Shown one piece after another: positions 14,915 to 23,433 of a stretch of 64,000 nucleotides of DNA. Each line of letters starts with the position of its first letter. The stretch's first letter is position 1. The stretch comes from Natranaerofaba carboxydovora (GTDB lineage: Bacteria; Bacillota; Natranaerobiia; Natranaerobiales; Natranaerofabaceae). The position numbers and the translations under genes were made by a program. The notes under the pieces were generated by a model. That model was not told where the DNA came from, made no database searches, and saw nothing but the letters and a program-made list of their open reading frames with translations. Location of the stretch: NCBI RefSeq assembly GCF_022539405.1, contig NZ_CP054394.1, positions 250,501-314,500 of the forward strand, written 5' to 3'.

Positions 14915-16909
14915 ATGAAATTACCTCATTTAACTGCAAAGATTGGGAAAGAAGCAAAAAATGAAATTGGTGGGAATACTGAATTGGCTATGTTAGTAGA
15001 GGATATAAACTTTTCTTCAAAAGATAATCAAAAGGGAAAATATATAATTCATATGACCTTTGATATTCCCAAAAAAGAAATAAGGTTTGAAAATAGTAAA
15101 AAATTTAACCAATCTTCAATTTTCAATTATAACTATTTTGGTAACAACTCAGCTGCTGCACTTCAATATTATCTTACTCGTTCTGGAGATAATATTCATT
15201 ATTTGTTAACTAGTGTATTTAATGATCTTAATTTAGCTTTGATTAAAAATGAAATGCAAAATACGGAGTTGAAGATTATATTAAATGAGTTAGAGCAAAA
15301 TGAACTTATAAAAGTGGGTGATAAAAAAGGGGAAGGTTACGTAAATTTATCATGTTTTTCAGAAATAGAAGAAGGAGTTGTAGATAAGAAAAAAAAGTCA
15401 ATTAATTTTGGTCAAAACTCACTAAAAGGGGAAGAATTTATCAGATATTTAACGGATGCATCAAAAAATGATAAATTTGTACTTGTAATTCCCCAAGTTA
15501 AAAGAGAAGAAGAAGAACCTCCTATAATACTTTCGAATCATCGAGATTATATCCTGCTTGTAAAAAAAGAAGAACAGCTTGAAAATGTACAATCTAGCAA
15601 GGAGAAAAAACTTTGTTATTTGTGTCACGATAACAGGACGGACACAAGTAGTTCTTTAACCTCAAAATTTAGTCGGTCAGGTATCAACAAAATTTTTACT
15701 ACCACTACATATAACGCTGCAAAAAATTTGAATAAAAAAGCCTTTGATGACAATTATTCAATTTGTGGTGATTGCTTTAAAGATCTTCTATTTGGGGAAA
15801 AAAAAGTTTCTAATAGCTTCTCTGGCTATATTGCAGGAGAACGAGCATTTATTATACCTGAAAGCCTGATAAATGATCTTGACTATAATTTAGAAGGGAT
15901 AAAAATAAAAAAAGATACAGATTTTTTCTTTGATCATTATGAATACGAGAACTTTGAATATTCGCTTAATTATATATCAGAAGAGTTAGGATTAACAGCT
16001 CAAGTGATTCATTTTATAGTTTATCGAACAGATGGAAATTCAGTCGATATATTAGAGACTATTGAAGATGTACCAACTACAAATTTTGTTGAGTTAATAA
16101 AAGCTCTTGGAGAAATATCGAGTACATTTGTGCCTTTCATAAATCCTATGAAACTTGGAACTATATATCGAATGATCCCTGTTAGGAAAGACAACAAAAA
16201 CAATCAATTGGATATTCAAAGAATTTTGGGGATGTATAAAGCTTTACTAAAAGGGCATTCAATAGAAACTATTAGCATATTTGATTTAGCCGTTGAAGCT
16301 ATGGACAAGGGAATAAAAGAATTAAACAAATCACAGATAAGGCAGTATTTTAATCTCGATTTTGCTGGCAACAAGTTAGATTTTTTTATAATGAAGCTAA
16401 TAATGCGCTATTTAGCTTTACTTAAAACATGTGAGCATTTAGAAATTATTGACAAAAAATCTTTTCAGAGAAGGGGGGTTCAGGACTTGCAGATAAAAAC
16501 AAATGATAGCAGATTAAATGAGATGGAATCATTTTTGGATAAGAAAAAATTTGATAGAGTGCCTAGGGCAATGTTTTATTTGGGGACGGTAATGTATTTG
16601 GTTGCATCTGCACAGTATAATAAAAATCATAAAAGTAAGCCTATAATGAAAAAAGTTAGCTATCAAGGGATGAGCCACAAAGAAATGATATGGCTTTACC
16701 AGGAATTACTTGAAAAATGTCGTCAGTATGATCTATATTCAAGTTCAAAAAATTCGTTATCAGAAAAGTTACTTTCGGCATTTCATAATTATACTGGTGT
16801 AAATGAAACTGAGGAACTAACTGAACAAGAAAATGTTTTTTACTTAATGGCTGGTTATGCTTATATGGTAGGAGATAGCTTTATTAACACATTGGAAGAA
16901 AAAGAATAA
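14915..16909 (+). CDS. cas8b: Type I-B Cascade large subunit Cas8b (Csh1/TM1802 family)
   Basis: The start is ATG 14915 after AAAGGGG; the frame is open upstream through the cas6 end, but that extension is not expected to be coding. 664 residues. A zinc-finger-like pair of CxxC motifs (CYLC and CGDC, about residues 232-286) is the family hallmark. The rest is weakly conserved, as usual for Cas8b. The subunit recognises the PAM and recruits Cas3. Cas7 starts 22 bp downstream of the stop. Confidence 0.88.
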   Translation: MKLPHLTAKIGKEAKNEIGGNTELAMLVEDINFSSKDNQKGKYIIHMTFDIPKKEIRFENSKKFNQSSIFNYNYFGNNSAAALQYYLTRSGDNIHYLLTSVFNDLNLALIKNEMQNTELKIILNELEQNELIKVGDKKGEGYVNLSCFSEIEEGVVDKKKKSINFGQNSLKGEEFIRYLTDASKNDKFVLVIPQVKREEEEPPIILSNHRDYILLVKKEEQLENVQSSKEKKLCYLCHDNRTDTSSSLTSKFSRSGINKIFTTTTYNAAKNLNKKAFDDNYSICGDCFKDLLFGEKKVSNSFSGYIAGERAFIIPESLINDLDYNLEGIKIKKDTDFFFDHYEYENFEYSLNYISEELGLTAQVIHFIVYRTDGNSVDILETIEDVPTTNFVELIKALGEISSTFVPFINPMKLGTIYRMIPVRKDNKNNQLDIQRILGMYKALLKGHSIETISIFDLAVEAMDKGIKELNKSQIRQYFNLDFAGNKLDFFIMKLIMRYLALLKTCEHLEIIDKKSFQRRGVQDLQIKTNDSRLNEMESFLDKKKFDRVPRAMFYLGTVMYLVASAQYNKNHKSKPIMKKVSYQGMSHKEMIWLYQELLEKCRQYDLYSSSKNSLSEKLLSAFHNYTGVNETEELTEQENVFYLMAGYAYMVGDSFINTLEEKE

Positions 16910-16931
16910 AAAACAATAAGGAGTGATTTTA

Positions 16932-17993
16932 GTGGTATTATCAAAAAATAGTGATTTTTTGTTTGGGTTTGAAGCTGTAATGACAAATCCTAATGGTGAT
17001 CCTGATCAAGAAGATAAGCCCCGGATGGATTATGAGACAAAAACCGTTTTGGTAAGCGATGCTAGGCGAAAACGTGACATAAGAAATACTTTAAAAGAAA
17101 AGGGCTATCCTATATTTGTAGACACATTAACTGACCAAAAAGTAGAAATGAAAGATATGTTTAAGCACATTCGTGATAATTATCTCCAAGGAGAAGACCG
17201 TATAACTTCTTTATTTGAAAAGTACAACGAATTAAAAAAAGCATGGGAAGATTTAGCGAATGAAAGTAATAAAGAAACAATAAAAGAAATTTATGAAGAG
17301 GCTGAAAATAATAACAAAAAGAAGACAATATTTAATCGTTTTAACAATGAATTTACTACGGCAGTAATAAAAGAAAGGTTGATAGATTTAAGAATTTTTG
17401 GAAGTGCAATGGCTGTTGATAATGTTACTCGTACTTTTACAGGTCCAGTTCAAATTACATGGGGATATTCCTTGCATCCTGTAGAACTAATGAAATCTAA
17501 TACAATCACATCTATAATGAGTGACGATAGTTCTACGTTTGGTAAAAAGCATAAGATATATTATGGGTTAGTTGTGCACTCTGGAACTATAAACAAGTTT
17601 AGCGCAGAAAAAACTGGGATGACTGAAAAAGATAAGGAACTTTTCAGAAAAGCTTTAGTTCAAGGTATTTTAATGAACCAAACGGATAGCAAACAGGGTC
17701 AAACCCCTCTATTTTATTTAGAATTACAGTACAATGAAAATTTCGATGGATTTATTGGAGATTTGCGTAGATTCCTAAATGTTAAAAGTAATAAAGAATA
17801 TGTAAGAAGCTTAAATGATTTGGAAATAGATGACTCGCAGTTGAGTGAAGTAATAGAGAAAATGAAGAACTTAGGATATATAGATAAAATTATATGTTGG
17901 TATCATCCCTTAGTACTTAATAAAAAATTGTTTAATTTAGGGAATGATACTATAGAAGTAGATCTCTGGAAGCCTATGGAAAGTGAGGAATAA
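16932..17993 (+). CDS. cas7: Cascade backbone subunit Cas7 (Csh2 family)
   Basis: GTG at 16932 lies eight bases after AAGGAG (16918-16923). 353 residues. The N-terminal signature FGFEAVMTNPNGDPDQEDKPR, followed by ARRKRDIRN, is typical of the Csh2 branch of Cas7. The protein forms the helical crRNA-binding backbone. It is separated from cas5 by only 3 bp. Confidence 0.93.
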   Translation: MVLSKNSDFLFGFEAVMTNPNGDPDQEDKPRMDYETKTVLVSDARRKRDIRNTLKEKGYPIFVDTLTDQKVEMKDMFKHIRDNYLQGEDRITSLFEKYNELKKAWEDLANESNKETIKEIYEEAENNNKKKTIFNRFNNEFTTAVIKERLIDLRIFGSAMAVDNVTRTFTGPVQITWGYSLHPVELMKSNTITSIMSDDSSTFGKKHKIYYGLVVHSGTINKFSAEKTGMTEKDKELFRKALVQGILMNQTDSKQGQTPLFYLELQYNENFDGFIGDLRRFLNVKSNKEYVRSLNDLEIDDSQLSEVIEKMKNLGYIDKIICWYHPLVLNKKLFNLGNDTIEVDLWKPMESEE

Positions 17994-17996
17994 AAA

Positions 17997-18755
17997 ATGA
18001 AAGTTATTAGCTTTTTATTAAAAGGGAAAATGGCTCACTTTCGTCGTTATTATTCAAATTCTTCATCTTTGTCGTATACTTTGCCACCTAGAACAACGAT
18101 TACAGGAATCATTGCAGGAATTTTGGGCTATAAACGTGATAGTTACTATGAGTTATTCTCACTTGAGAAGTGTAATATAGCAATTGGCATCAGACAACCG
18201 GTTAAAAAAAATGTACAAACTTTAAATCTCTTAATGATTAAAGGTCCCAACGATTTCAGAGGAGATAAACCCAATCCAAGTCAAACTCCAACTGAAATAA
18301 TCACCCCTTCTAATATACGTACAGGAGAATTAGAATATCAAATATGGTTTCACCATGAAGATGAAGAACTAATGAATGAATTAAAAGATTTATTAAATCA
18401 AGATGTAGGTTTTTGTACTAGAGGTATTTCAGTGGCATTAGGGACAGCACAACATTTAGGTTGGATAGAATATTTAGGAGAAAGTGAAGTAACCGAAGAG
18501 ATAAATGGTTCTGCAAAGATTTTTTCAGCCGTACCAGTAGGGAATGTAATAGAACTTGATATAAAAGAAAATATTGGGAAAGAAAATTACTTTATAATTA
18601 AAGAAGAACTCCCGCTAGAATTTGACAGGGAAAGAAAACTAAAGCAAAAAGCAGATTTTTTAGTAAATTTAAACAGTCAAGAAGTAGAAGCGAAAATAAA
18701 AAAAGCCTTTAAATTAAATTCTGGAGAAGTTATTACATGGTTAGAGGTGAGCTAA
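17997..18755 (+). CDS. cas5: Cascade subunit Cas5 (type I-B)
   Basis: 252 residues. The RAMP-type N-terminus (KVISFLLKGKMAHFRRYYSN) and LPPRTTITGIIAGILGY are the Cas5h/Cas5b signature. It caps the 5' handle of the crRNA. Its stop codon TAA shares one base with the ATG of cas3, giving translational coupling. Confidence 0.93.
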   Translation: MKVISFLLKGKMAHFRRYYSNSSSLSYTLPPRTTITGIIAGILGYKRDSYYELFSLEKCNIAIGIRQPVKKNVQTLNLLMIKGPNDFRGDKPNPSQTPTEIITPSNIRTGELEYQIWFHHEDEELMNELKDLLNQDVGFCTRGISVALGTAQHLGWIEYLGESEVTEEINGSAKIFSAVPVGNVIELDIKENIGKENYFIIKEELPLEFDRERKLKQKADFLVNLNSQEVEAKIKKAFKLNSGEVITWLEVS

Positions 18756-21271
18756 TGGAAGAGGAAATTATATATTCTCACTATGATGAAAAGAAAAATA
18801 TAAAAAAAGAGTTAAAAGAACATTTAAATGATGTAGCTGGTGCTGCTGAAAATTCTGTACCTACTACTATTCAATTTGATGATATATTAAATAGCACTGA
18901 TATACGAAAGTTAGTTAAAGAGACATGCTTGTTTCATGATTTTGGCAAATTTACTGATTTTTTTCAGACATACCTGGTTAATAACAAAAAACACAAGCTT
19001 AAAAGACATTCTCATATTTCAGCTATTTTTCTATTTAATAGGTTGAAATTATCTTCTGTTTTATCGCATTTAAAAGAAACCGAAGCTAATAAAATAGCAT
19101 TTTTAAGTTATTTGGCAGTAAGATTGCACCATATGGATCTTAGTGTAAAGGATTTATTTAGTTATTCACATTTGCCTTCACAGTTAAATGAATTAAAAGC
19201 ACAAACAGATAACATATTAAAGCGAATTAATAAAATAACTCAAGATATAGATTTGTCAGAGAAAGAGGTTAAAACTTATTTAGAAAATAATCCATTGGAC
19301 TTAAATGCAAAGGAGCATTTAAAAAAATATTATATGAGCTTAATAAACTTTCCTCATGAAAGATGGTTTTTTCTTTTGATTTATTTGTACTCACAGTTAA
19401 TTGATAAAGACAAGCTTGATGCAGGTTTGATAAAAACAAAAGAAATAAATTTAGCCCCTGTGGAAAAAGTAACTGATTATATTTCTAAGAAACGAAGAGT
19501 TACAGAGCAACAAATAGTGAATGATGATAGAGAAGTCGCTAGGAAAACTATCATTAATAATCTTCAGGGATTATCAGATGATGAAATAAAAGAGCATCGA
19601 ATTTTCACATTAACTGCCCCGACAGGACTTGGTAAAACTTTGTCCTCGCTACAAGCTGGGTTATACCTATGTGAGAGATTAAGTAACATATATGATTACA
19701 CGCCTAAAATAATTACAGCTATACCTTTCATAAATATAATTGAACAAACCAAAAAAGATTATATTGAAGTATTTGAAGCTTATGGAAGAGTTAACGTGCA
19801 CCATAGACTCGCTGATTTAAAAATAACTGCATATCAAAATAATGACGATAAAAACAGAGATTATGAAAAAAGTTTAGACCAATCTCTTTTAGAAGTAGAA
19901 GCTTGGGAAGGCGACGTGATAATGACTACTTTTGTACAATTGTTTCAATCTATTTTTTCAAATTCGAATTCAAGCTTAAAAAAGATTAATAAATTAGCGG
20001 GAAACGTGGTAATCTTAGATGAAATACAATCTATTCCTGAAAAATATATGCCTGTAGTTGGAGCAATGATTATTAAGTTGTCTGAATATTTTGGAAGTAG
20101 GTTTATATTAATGACTGCTACACAACCATATATTATAGAGTTGGGTAAGCAGTTAATTGAAGAAGAATCAAAAACTAAAACAAATACTAATAGTATGTCT
20201 TCTTTAGAGTTACTATCTGATAACCAGAAATATTTTGAAAAGTTAGACAGAACAAAATTAATTCCCACATTGCAACAACCTTTTGATACAAATGGTTTTC
20301 TTGAGTTTTTTGAAAATACTTGGAATTATAAATCAAGTTTAATAGTTGTAAATACAATTAAGCGCTGTATAGAAATTTTTGATGCTTTAAAAAATATTTT
20401 ATCTGATGAAAAGAAAGTAAAAGTACTTCATTTGTCAACTAATTTAACCCCATTGGATAGAAAAAAAATAATAAATGAAGCTGAAAACAGATTAAAAGAG
20501 AAAAATATAACTGTTATGGTATCAACCCAAACTATTGAAGCAGGTGTTGATCTAGATTTTGATATAGGTTATAGAGATTTAGCTCCACTTGATGCAATTA
20601 TTCAAACGGCAGGAAGGATTAATAGAAGTGGATTAAACAAAGAAAACAATTTATATATCTCTTCCCCAATATACGTATTTCAGCTGGAAAAGGACCATAA
20701 ATATATTTACCCTTTCCATCAAATTGAAGACACAAAAAAGAAACTTTCCAGTTATGAAGTGATACCAGAAGAGAGTTACCAGCAATTAATTGATGGATAT
20801 TTCCGGGAATATGCGTGCGAAATTTCAGATGAATCTAGAGAAATCTGGCGTGCTATAAAAAAGCTTGATTTTGATGTTATTAATAAGTTTAAGTTAATTG
20901 AAGATGATGTTTCAGTTATTGATGTTTTTATTGAATTGGATGAAAATGCATCTCAGCTGGCGGACGCTTATGAAATGGTTAAAGATTATAAAATGGAAAC
21001 TGATAAAGAGTTTATCTCTAATGTGCTTGATAAAAAAATAGTAAGTATTAACGAATTTGAAAGAAAAGTAATTATAAAGCTTCTTCTAGTTAAATTAAGC
21101 GAATATATGGTGCCAGTAAGAGCAACTAGGCTGGCCAAAAACAAAGCGTTTGATTTTTCGGATAGAAATGGTGTAAAAGCCTCATTTATGTGGGTCCCAC
21201 GTAATCAAATTGAAGAATATTACTCTAAGGAGAAAGGTTATATAGAATTAGAAGATGCTCGTATGTGGTGA
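18755..21271 (+). CDS. cas3: CRISPR helicase-nuclease Cas3 with N-terminal HD domain
   Basis: 838 residues from ATG 18755 (ribosome site AGAGGTGAG; an in-frame ATG at 18737 is less well placed). The HD nuclease domain shows FHDFGKFTDFF, then RHSHISAIFL and VRLHHMDL. The SF2 helicase part has TAPTGLGKT (Walker A), ILDEIQSIP (DExx box), MTATQP and STQTIEAGVDLDFD with QTAGRINRSG (motifs V and VI). It degrades DNA recruited by Cascade. All motifs appear intact. Confidence 0.95.
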   Translation: MEEEIIYSHYDEKKNIKKELKEHLNDVAGAAENSVPTTIQFDDILNSTDIRKLVKETCLFHDFGKFTDFFQTYLVNNKKHKLKRHSHISAIFLFNRLKLSSVLSHLKETEANKIAFLSYLAVRLHHMDLSVKDLFSYSHLPSQLNELKAQTDNILKRINKITQDIDLSEKEVKTYLENNPLDLNAKEHLKKYYMSLINFPHERWFFLLIYLYSQLIDKDKLDAGLIKTKEINLAPVEKVTDYISKKRRVTEQQIVNDDREVARKTIINNLQGLSDDEIKEHRIFTLTAPTGLGKTLSSLQAGLYLCERLSNIYDYTPKIITAIPFINIIEQTKKDYIEVFEAYGRVNVHHRLADLKITAYQNNDDKNRDYEKSLDQSLLEVEAWEGDVIMTTFVQLFQSIFSNSNSSLKKINKLAGNVVILDEIQSIPEKYMPVVGAMIIKLSEYFGSRFILMTATQPYIIELGKQLIEEESKTKTNTNSMSSLELLSDNQKYFEKLDRTKLIPTLQQPFDTNGFLEFFENTWNYKSSLIVVNTIKRCIEIFDALKNILSDEKKVKVLHLSTNLTPLDRKKIINEAENRLKEKNITVMVSTQTIEAGVDLDFDIGYRDLAPLDAIIQTAGRINRSGLNKENNLYISSPIYVFQLEKDHKYIYPFHQIEDTKKKLSSYEVIPEESYQQLIDGYFREYACEISDESREIWRAIKKLDFDVINKFKLIEDDVSVIDVFIELDENASQLADAYEMVKDYKMETDKEFISNVLDKKIVSINEFERKVIIKLLLVKLSEYMVPVRATRLAKNKAFDFSDRNGVKASFMWVPRNQIEEYYSKEKGYIELEDARMW

Positions 21272-21313
21272 TAAGAAAGTTGATTTTATGTTTGTTTTGA
21301 GAAGGTGATATTA

Positions 21314-21823
21314 TTGAGCTATGAAATGGCAGTTACAGCTACGCATATTTGGTATTATTTTATATGCAAGCGAGAAGTATGGTTGTTATCAAGAGGCATA
21401 GCAGCTGACCAGGAGGATGAAAATTTAGATCTAGGTCGTTTTATTGATAGAAATACCTATCAAAAGAACAAAAAAGAAATTGTTGCAGGAAATATAAAAG
21501 TAGATAGAGTAAGAAAAGAAGGAGAAGAAGTAGTGGTTGGTGAAGTGAAAAAATCTTCTAGATTTAAAGAAAGTTCTAGATATCAACTGCTCTTTTATTT
21601 AGACAGTTTGCGCCAAATGGGGATTGAAGCTAGGGGAGAACTTCTTTTTCCCCAGGAAAAAAAGCGAGAAAAGGTCGAGTGGACTGAAGAAAAGAAAAAA
21701 GAGCTTGACAAAGTAGTTGAAGACATCAGAAAAATTGCAAAAAAGCCAGTGCCGCCAGCTCCAAAAAAGATTAATTTTTGCAAAAAGTGTGCCTACCGGG
21801 AATATTGTTGGGCGGAGGGATAA
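21314..21823 (+). CDS. cas4: Cas4 exonuclease, Fe-S type
   Basis: 169 residues from TTG 21314, six bases after GAAGGTG (21301-21307). A lone N-terminal Cys (CKREVW) and the C-terminal cluster CKKCAYREYC supply the four [4Fe-4S] ligands. GEVKKSS provides the RecB-type E-x-K motif. Cas4 trims prespacers and checks the PAM during adaptation. It precedes cas1 by 2 bp. Confidence 0.93.
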   Translation: MSYEMAVTATHIWYYFICKREVWLLSRGIAADQEDENLDLGRFIDRNTYQKNKKEIVAGNIKVDRVRKEGEEVVVGEVKKSSRFKESSRYQLLFYLDSLRQMGIEARGELLFPQEKKREKVEWTEEKKKELDKVVEDIRKIAKKPVPPAPKKINFCKKCAYREYCWAEG

Positions 21824-21825
21824 CA

Positions 21826-22836
21826 GTGAAAAAAACTTTATATATTTTTCAAAAAGGAAGGTTGAGGCGAAAAGACAACAGTCTATTGTTCGAAGGAGAG
21901 GAAACTGGTAAGAAGTTTATACCTGTTGAGGATACGAATGATTTGTACTTGTTTGGAGAAGTTGATATATCAAAGAGTTCCATGGAGTTTTTGTCCCAAA
22001 AAGAAATTTGTGTTCATTATTTTAATCAGTACTATGGTTATTATATGGGGACTTTTTATCCCAGGGAGCATCTTAATTCTGGTCATGTGATTTTGAAACA
22101 GGCTGAACATTATATTGATTATGAGAAAAGGGTTGATTTGGCAAGGCAAATTATATTTGGGTCAATTAGCCAGATGACTCAGGTCTTGAACTATTATAAA
22201 AATAGAATAGTGAGTGGAGCAGATGAAATTACTGCGGTTATAGACGATTTTAAGAAACAATTGGAAAACCTAGATCAAGCAAAGGAAATAGAAGAACTTA
22301 TGGCAGAAGAAGGTCATGCCCGGGAAAAGTATTATTCGCTTTTTGATTATATTATACAAAATAAAGATTTTCCTTTTGAAAAACGAACCAAAAGGCCACC
22401 GCTAAACCGGCTTAATGCTCTTATAAGTTTTGGAAATAGCCTTTGTTACACGATCGTTTTGAGTGAAACTTATAAAACATATTTAGACCCTCGGATTGGT
22501 TTTCTTCATTCTACAAATTTTAGACGTTTCTCTCTAAATCTCGATGTAGCAGAAATATTTAAGCCGATTATAGTTGACAGGCTTATCTTTAGCCTGCTTA
22601 ATAGAAAGCAATTAAATAAAAAACATTTTGACAAACATACTAATGCTATTCTTTTGTCAGAGGAAGGTAGGAAAATCTTTATCAGGGAACTAGACGAAAG
22701 ACTAAAACAAACAAAAAAGCATCGTGGCTTAGGTAGAAATGTATCAAACAGGAGATTGATTCGTTTGGAGCTATATAAGATTCAAAAACACCTTCTAGAA
22801 GAAAAAGAATATAAACCCTACAAAGCTCAATGGTAA
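21826..22836 (+). CDS. cas1: CRISPR integrase Cas1
   Basis: 336 residues from GTG 21826, after GGAGGGA and immediately behind the cas4 stop. The metal-binding residues are visible in AEEGHAREKYY (Glu), GFLHSTNFRRFSL (His) and LDVAEIFKPI (Glu/Asp). It integrates new spacers together with Cas2. Length is normal for the subtype. Confidence 0.95.
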   Translation: MKKTLYIFQKGRLRRKDNSLLFEGEETGKKFIPVEDTNDLYLFGEVDISKSSMEFLSQKEICVHYFNQYYGYYMGTFYPREHLNSGHVILKQAEHYIDYEKRVDLARQIIFGSISQMTQVLNYYKNRIVSGADEITAVIDDFKKQLENLDQAKEIEELMAEEGHAREKYYSLFDYIIQNKDFPFEKRTKRPPLNRLNALISFGNSLCYTIVLSETYKTYLDPRIGFLHSTNFRRFSLNLDVAEIFKPIIVDRLIFSLLNRKQLNKKHFDKHTNAILLSEEGRKIFIRELDERLKQTKKHRGLGRNVSNRRLIRLELYKIQKHLLEEKEYKPYKAQW

Positions 22837-22972
22837 ATTTTGCAGGAATCTGAAAATTTATGTAGAATTATTATAGAAGCATCAAAAAATTATGATAAAT
22901 TTAAACAATGTCTAATCTGAACTGTTTCGAGGTGTATGTTTTTTCAATAGCGAATAGGAAAGGATGTTTTTT

Positions 22973-23236
22973 CTGTTTGTCATATTGGTTTATGATTTTG
23001 AACAGAAACGAGTAGGTAAAGCTTTGAAAATTTCTCGAAAGTATCTACATTGGGTACAAAACTCTGTGCTTGAGGGAGAAATATCGCCGGCTAACTATAA
23101 TAAATTAAAAATGGAATTAGAGAACTTGATGAATCCTGAAAAAGATTCAATTATTTTTTATACATTTAGATCTCAAGTATATACAAAGCGAGAAGAGTTA
23201 GGCGTAAAAAAGGGTGGAGATGACAATATCCTTTGA
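22973..23236 (+). CDS. cas2: CRISPR adaptation protein Cas2
   Basis: The product FVILVYDFEQKRVGKALK...WVQNSVLEGEIS is a clear Cas2 (87-90 residues), with the family Asp in VYDF. The start is unusual. The first ATG (22964) directly abuts the ribosome-site-like AGGAAAGG (22956-22963), leaving no spacing. A CTG at 22973 has nine bases of spacing and would give the typical MFVILVYD start. No ATG/GTG/TTG lies at that point. The coding region is at least 22973-23236 and 22964-23236 if ATG is used. It is 136 bp after cas1 and ends the operon just before the array 2 leader. Confidence 0.88.
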   Translation: MFVILVYDFEQKRVGKALKISRKYLHWVQNSVLEGEISPANYNKLKMELENLMNPEKDSIIFYTFRSQVYTKREELGVKKGGDDNIL

Positions 23237-23246
23237 AAGTTTAAGT

Positions 23247-23433
23247 GTCGTCGACCTATAATAGCGTTGTAATCCCAGGGGGTCGACGACATTTTATAAA
23301 TTAAAGAAAATAAAAGTATACTTGAGTAATTTGAAGAATAAGTTATTATTTTAGGATTTTGATTTTTTTATAGTGTCCTGATTTATCATAAAGCTTTGAC
23401 AAAAAACTTCTTATTTTAATGTGTTTGTTTGGG
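23247..23433 (+). promoter_or_regulatory. Leader of CRISPR array 2, with GTCGTCGACC dyad
   Basis: GTCGTCGACC (23247-23256) and GGTCGACGAC (23281-23290) flank TATAATAGCGTTGTA, as in the array 1 leader. AAGAAAATAAAA and a terminal TTTGTTTGGGG are also shared. The leader position left of the array, and the decayed repeat at the far right, set transcription on the plus strand. Confidence 0.8.
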
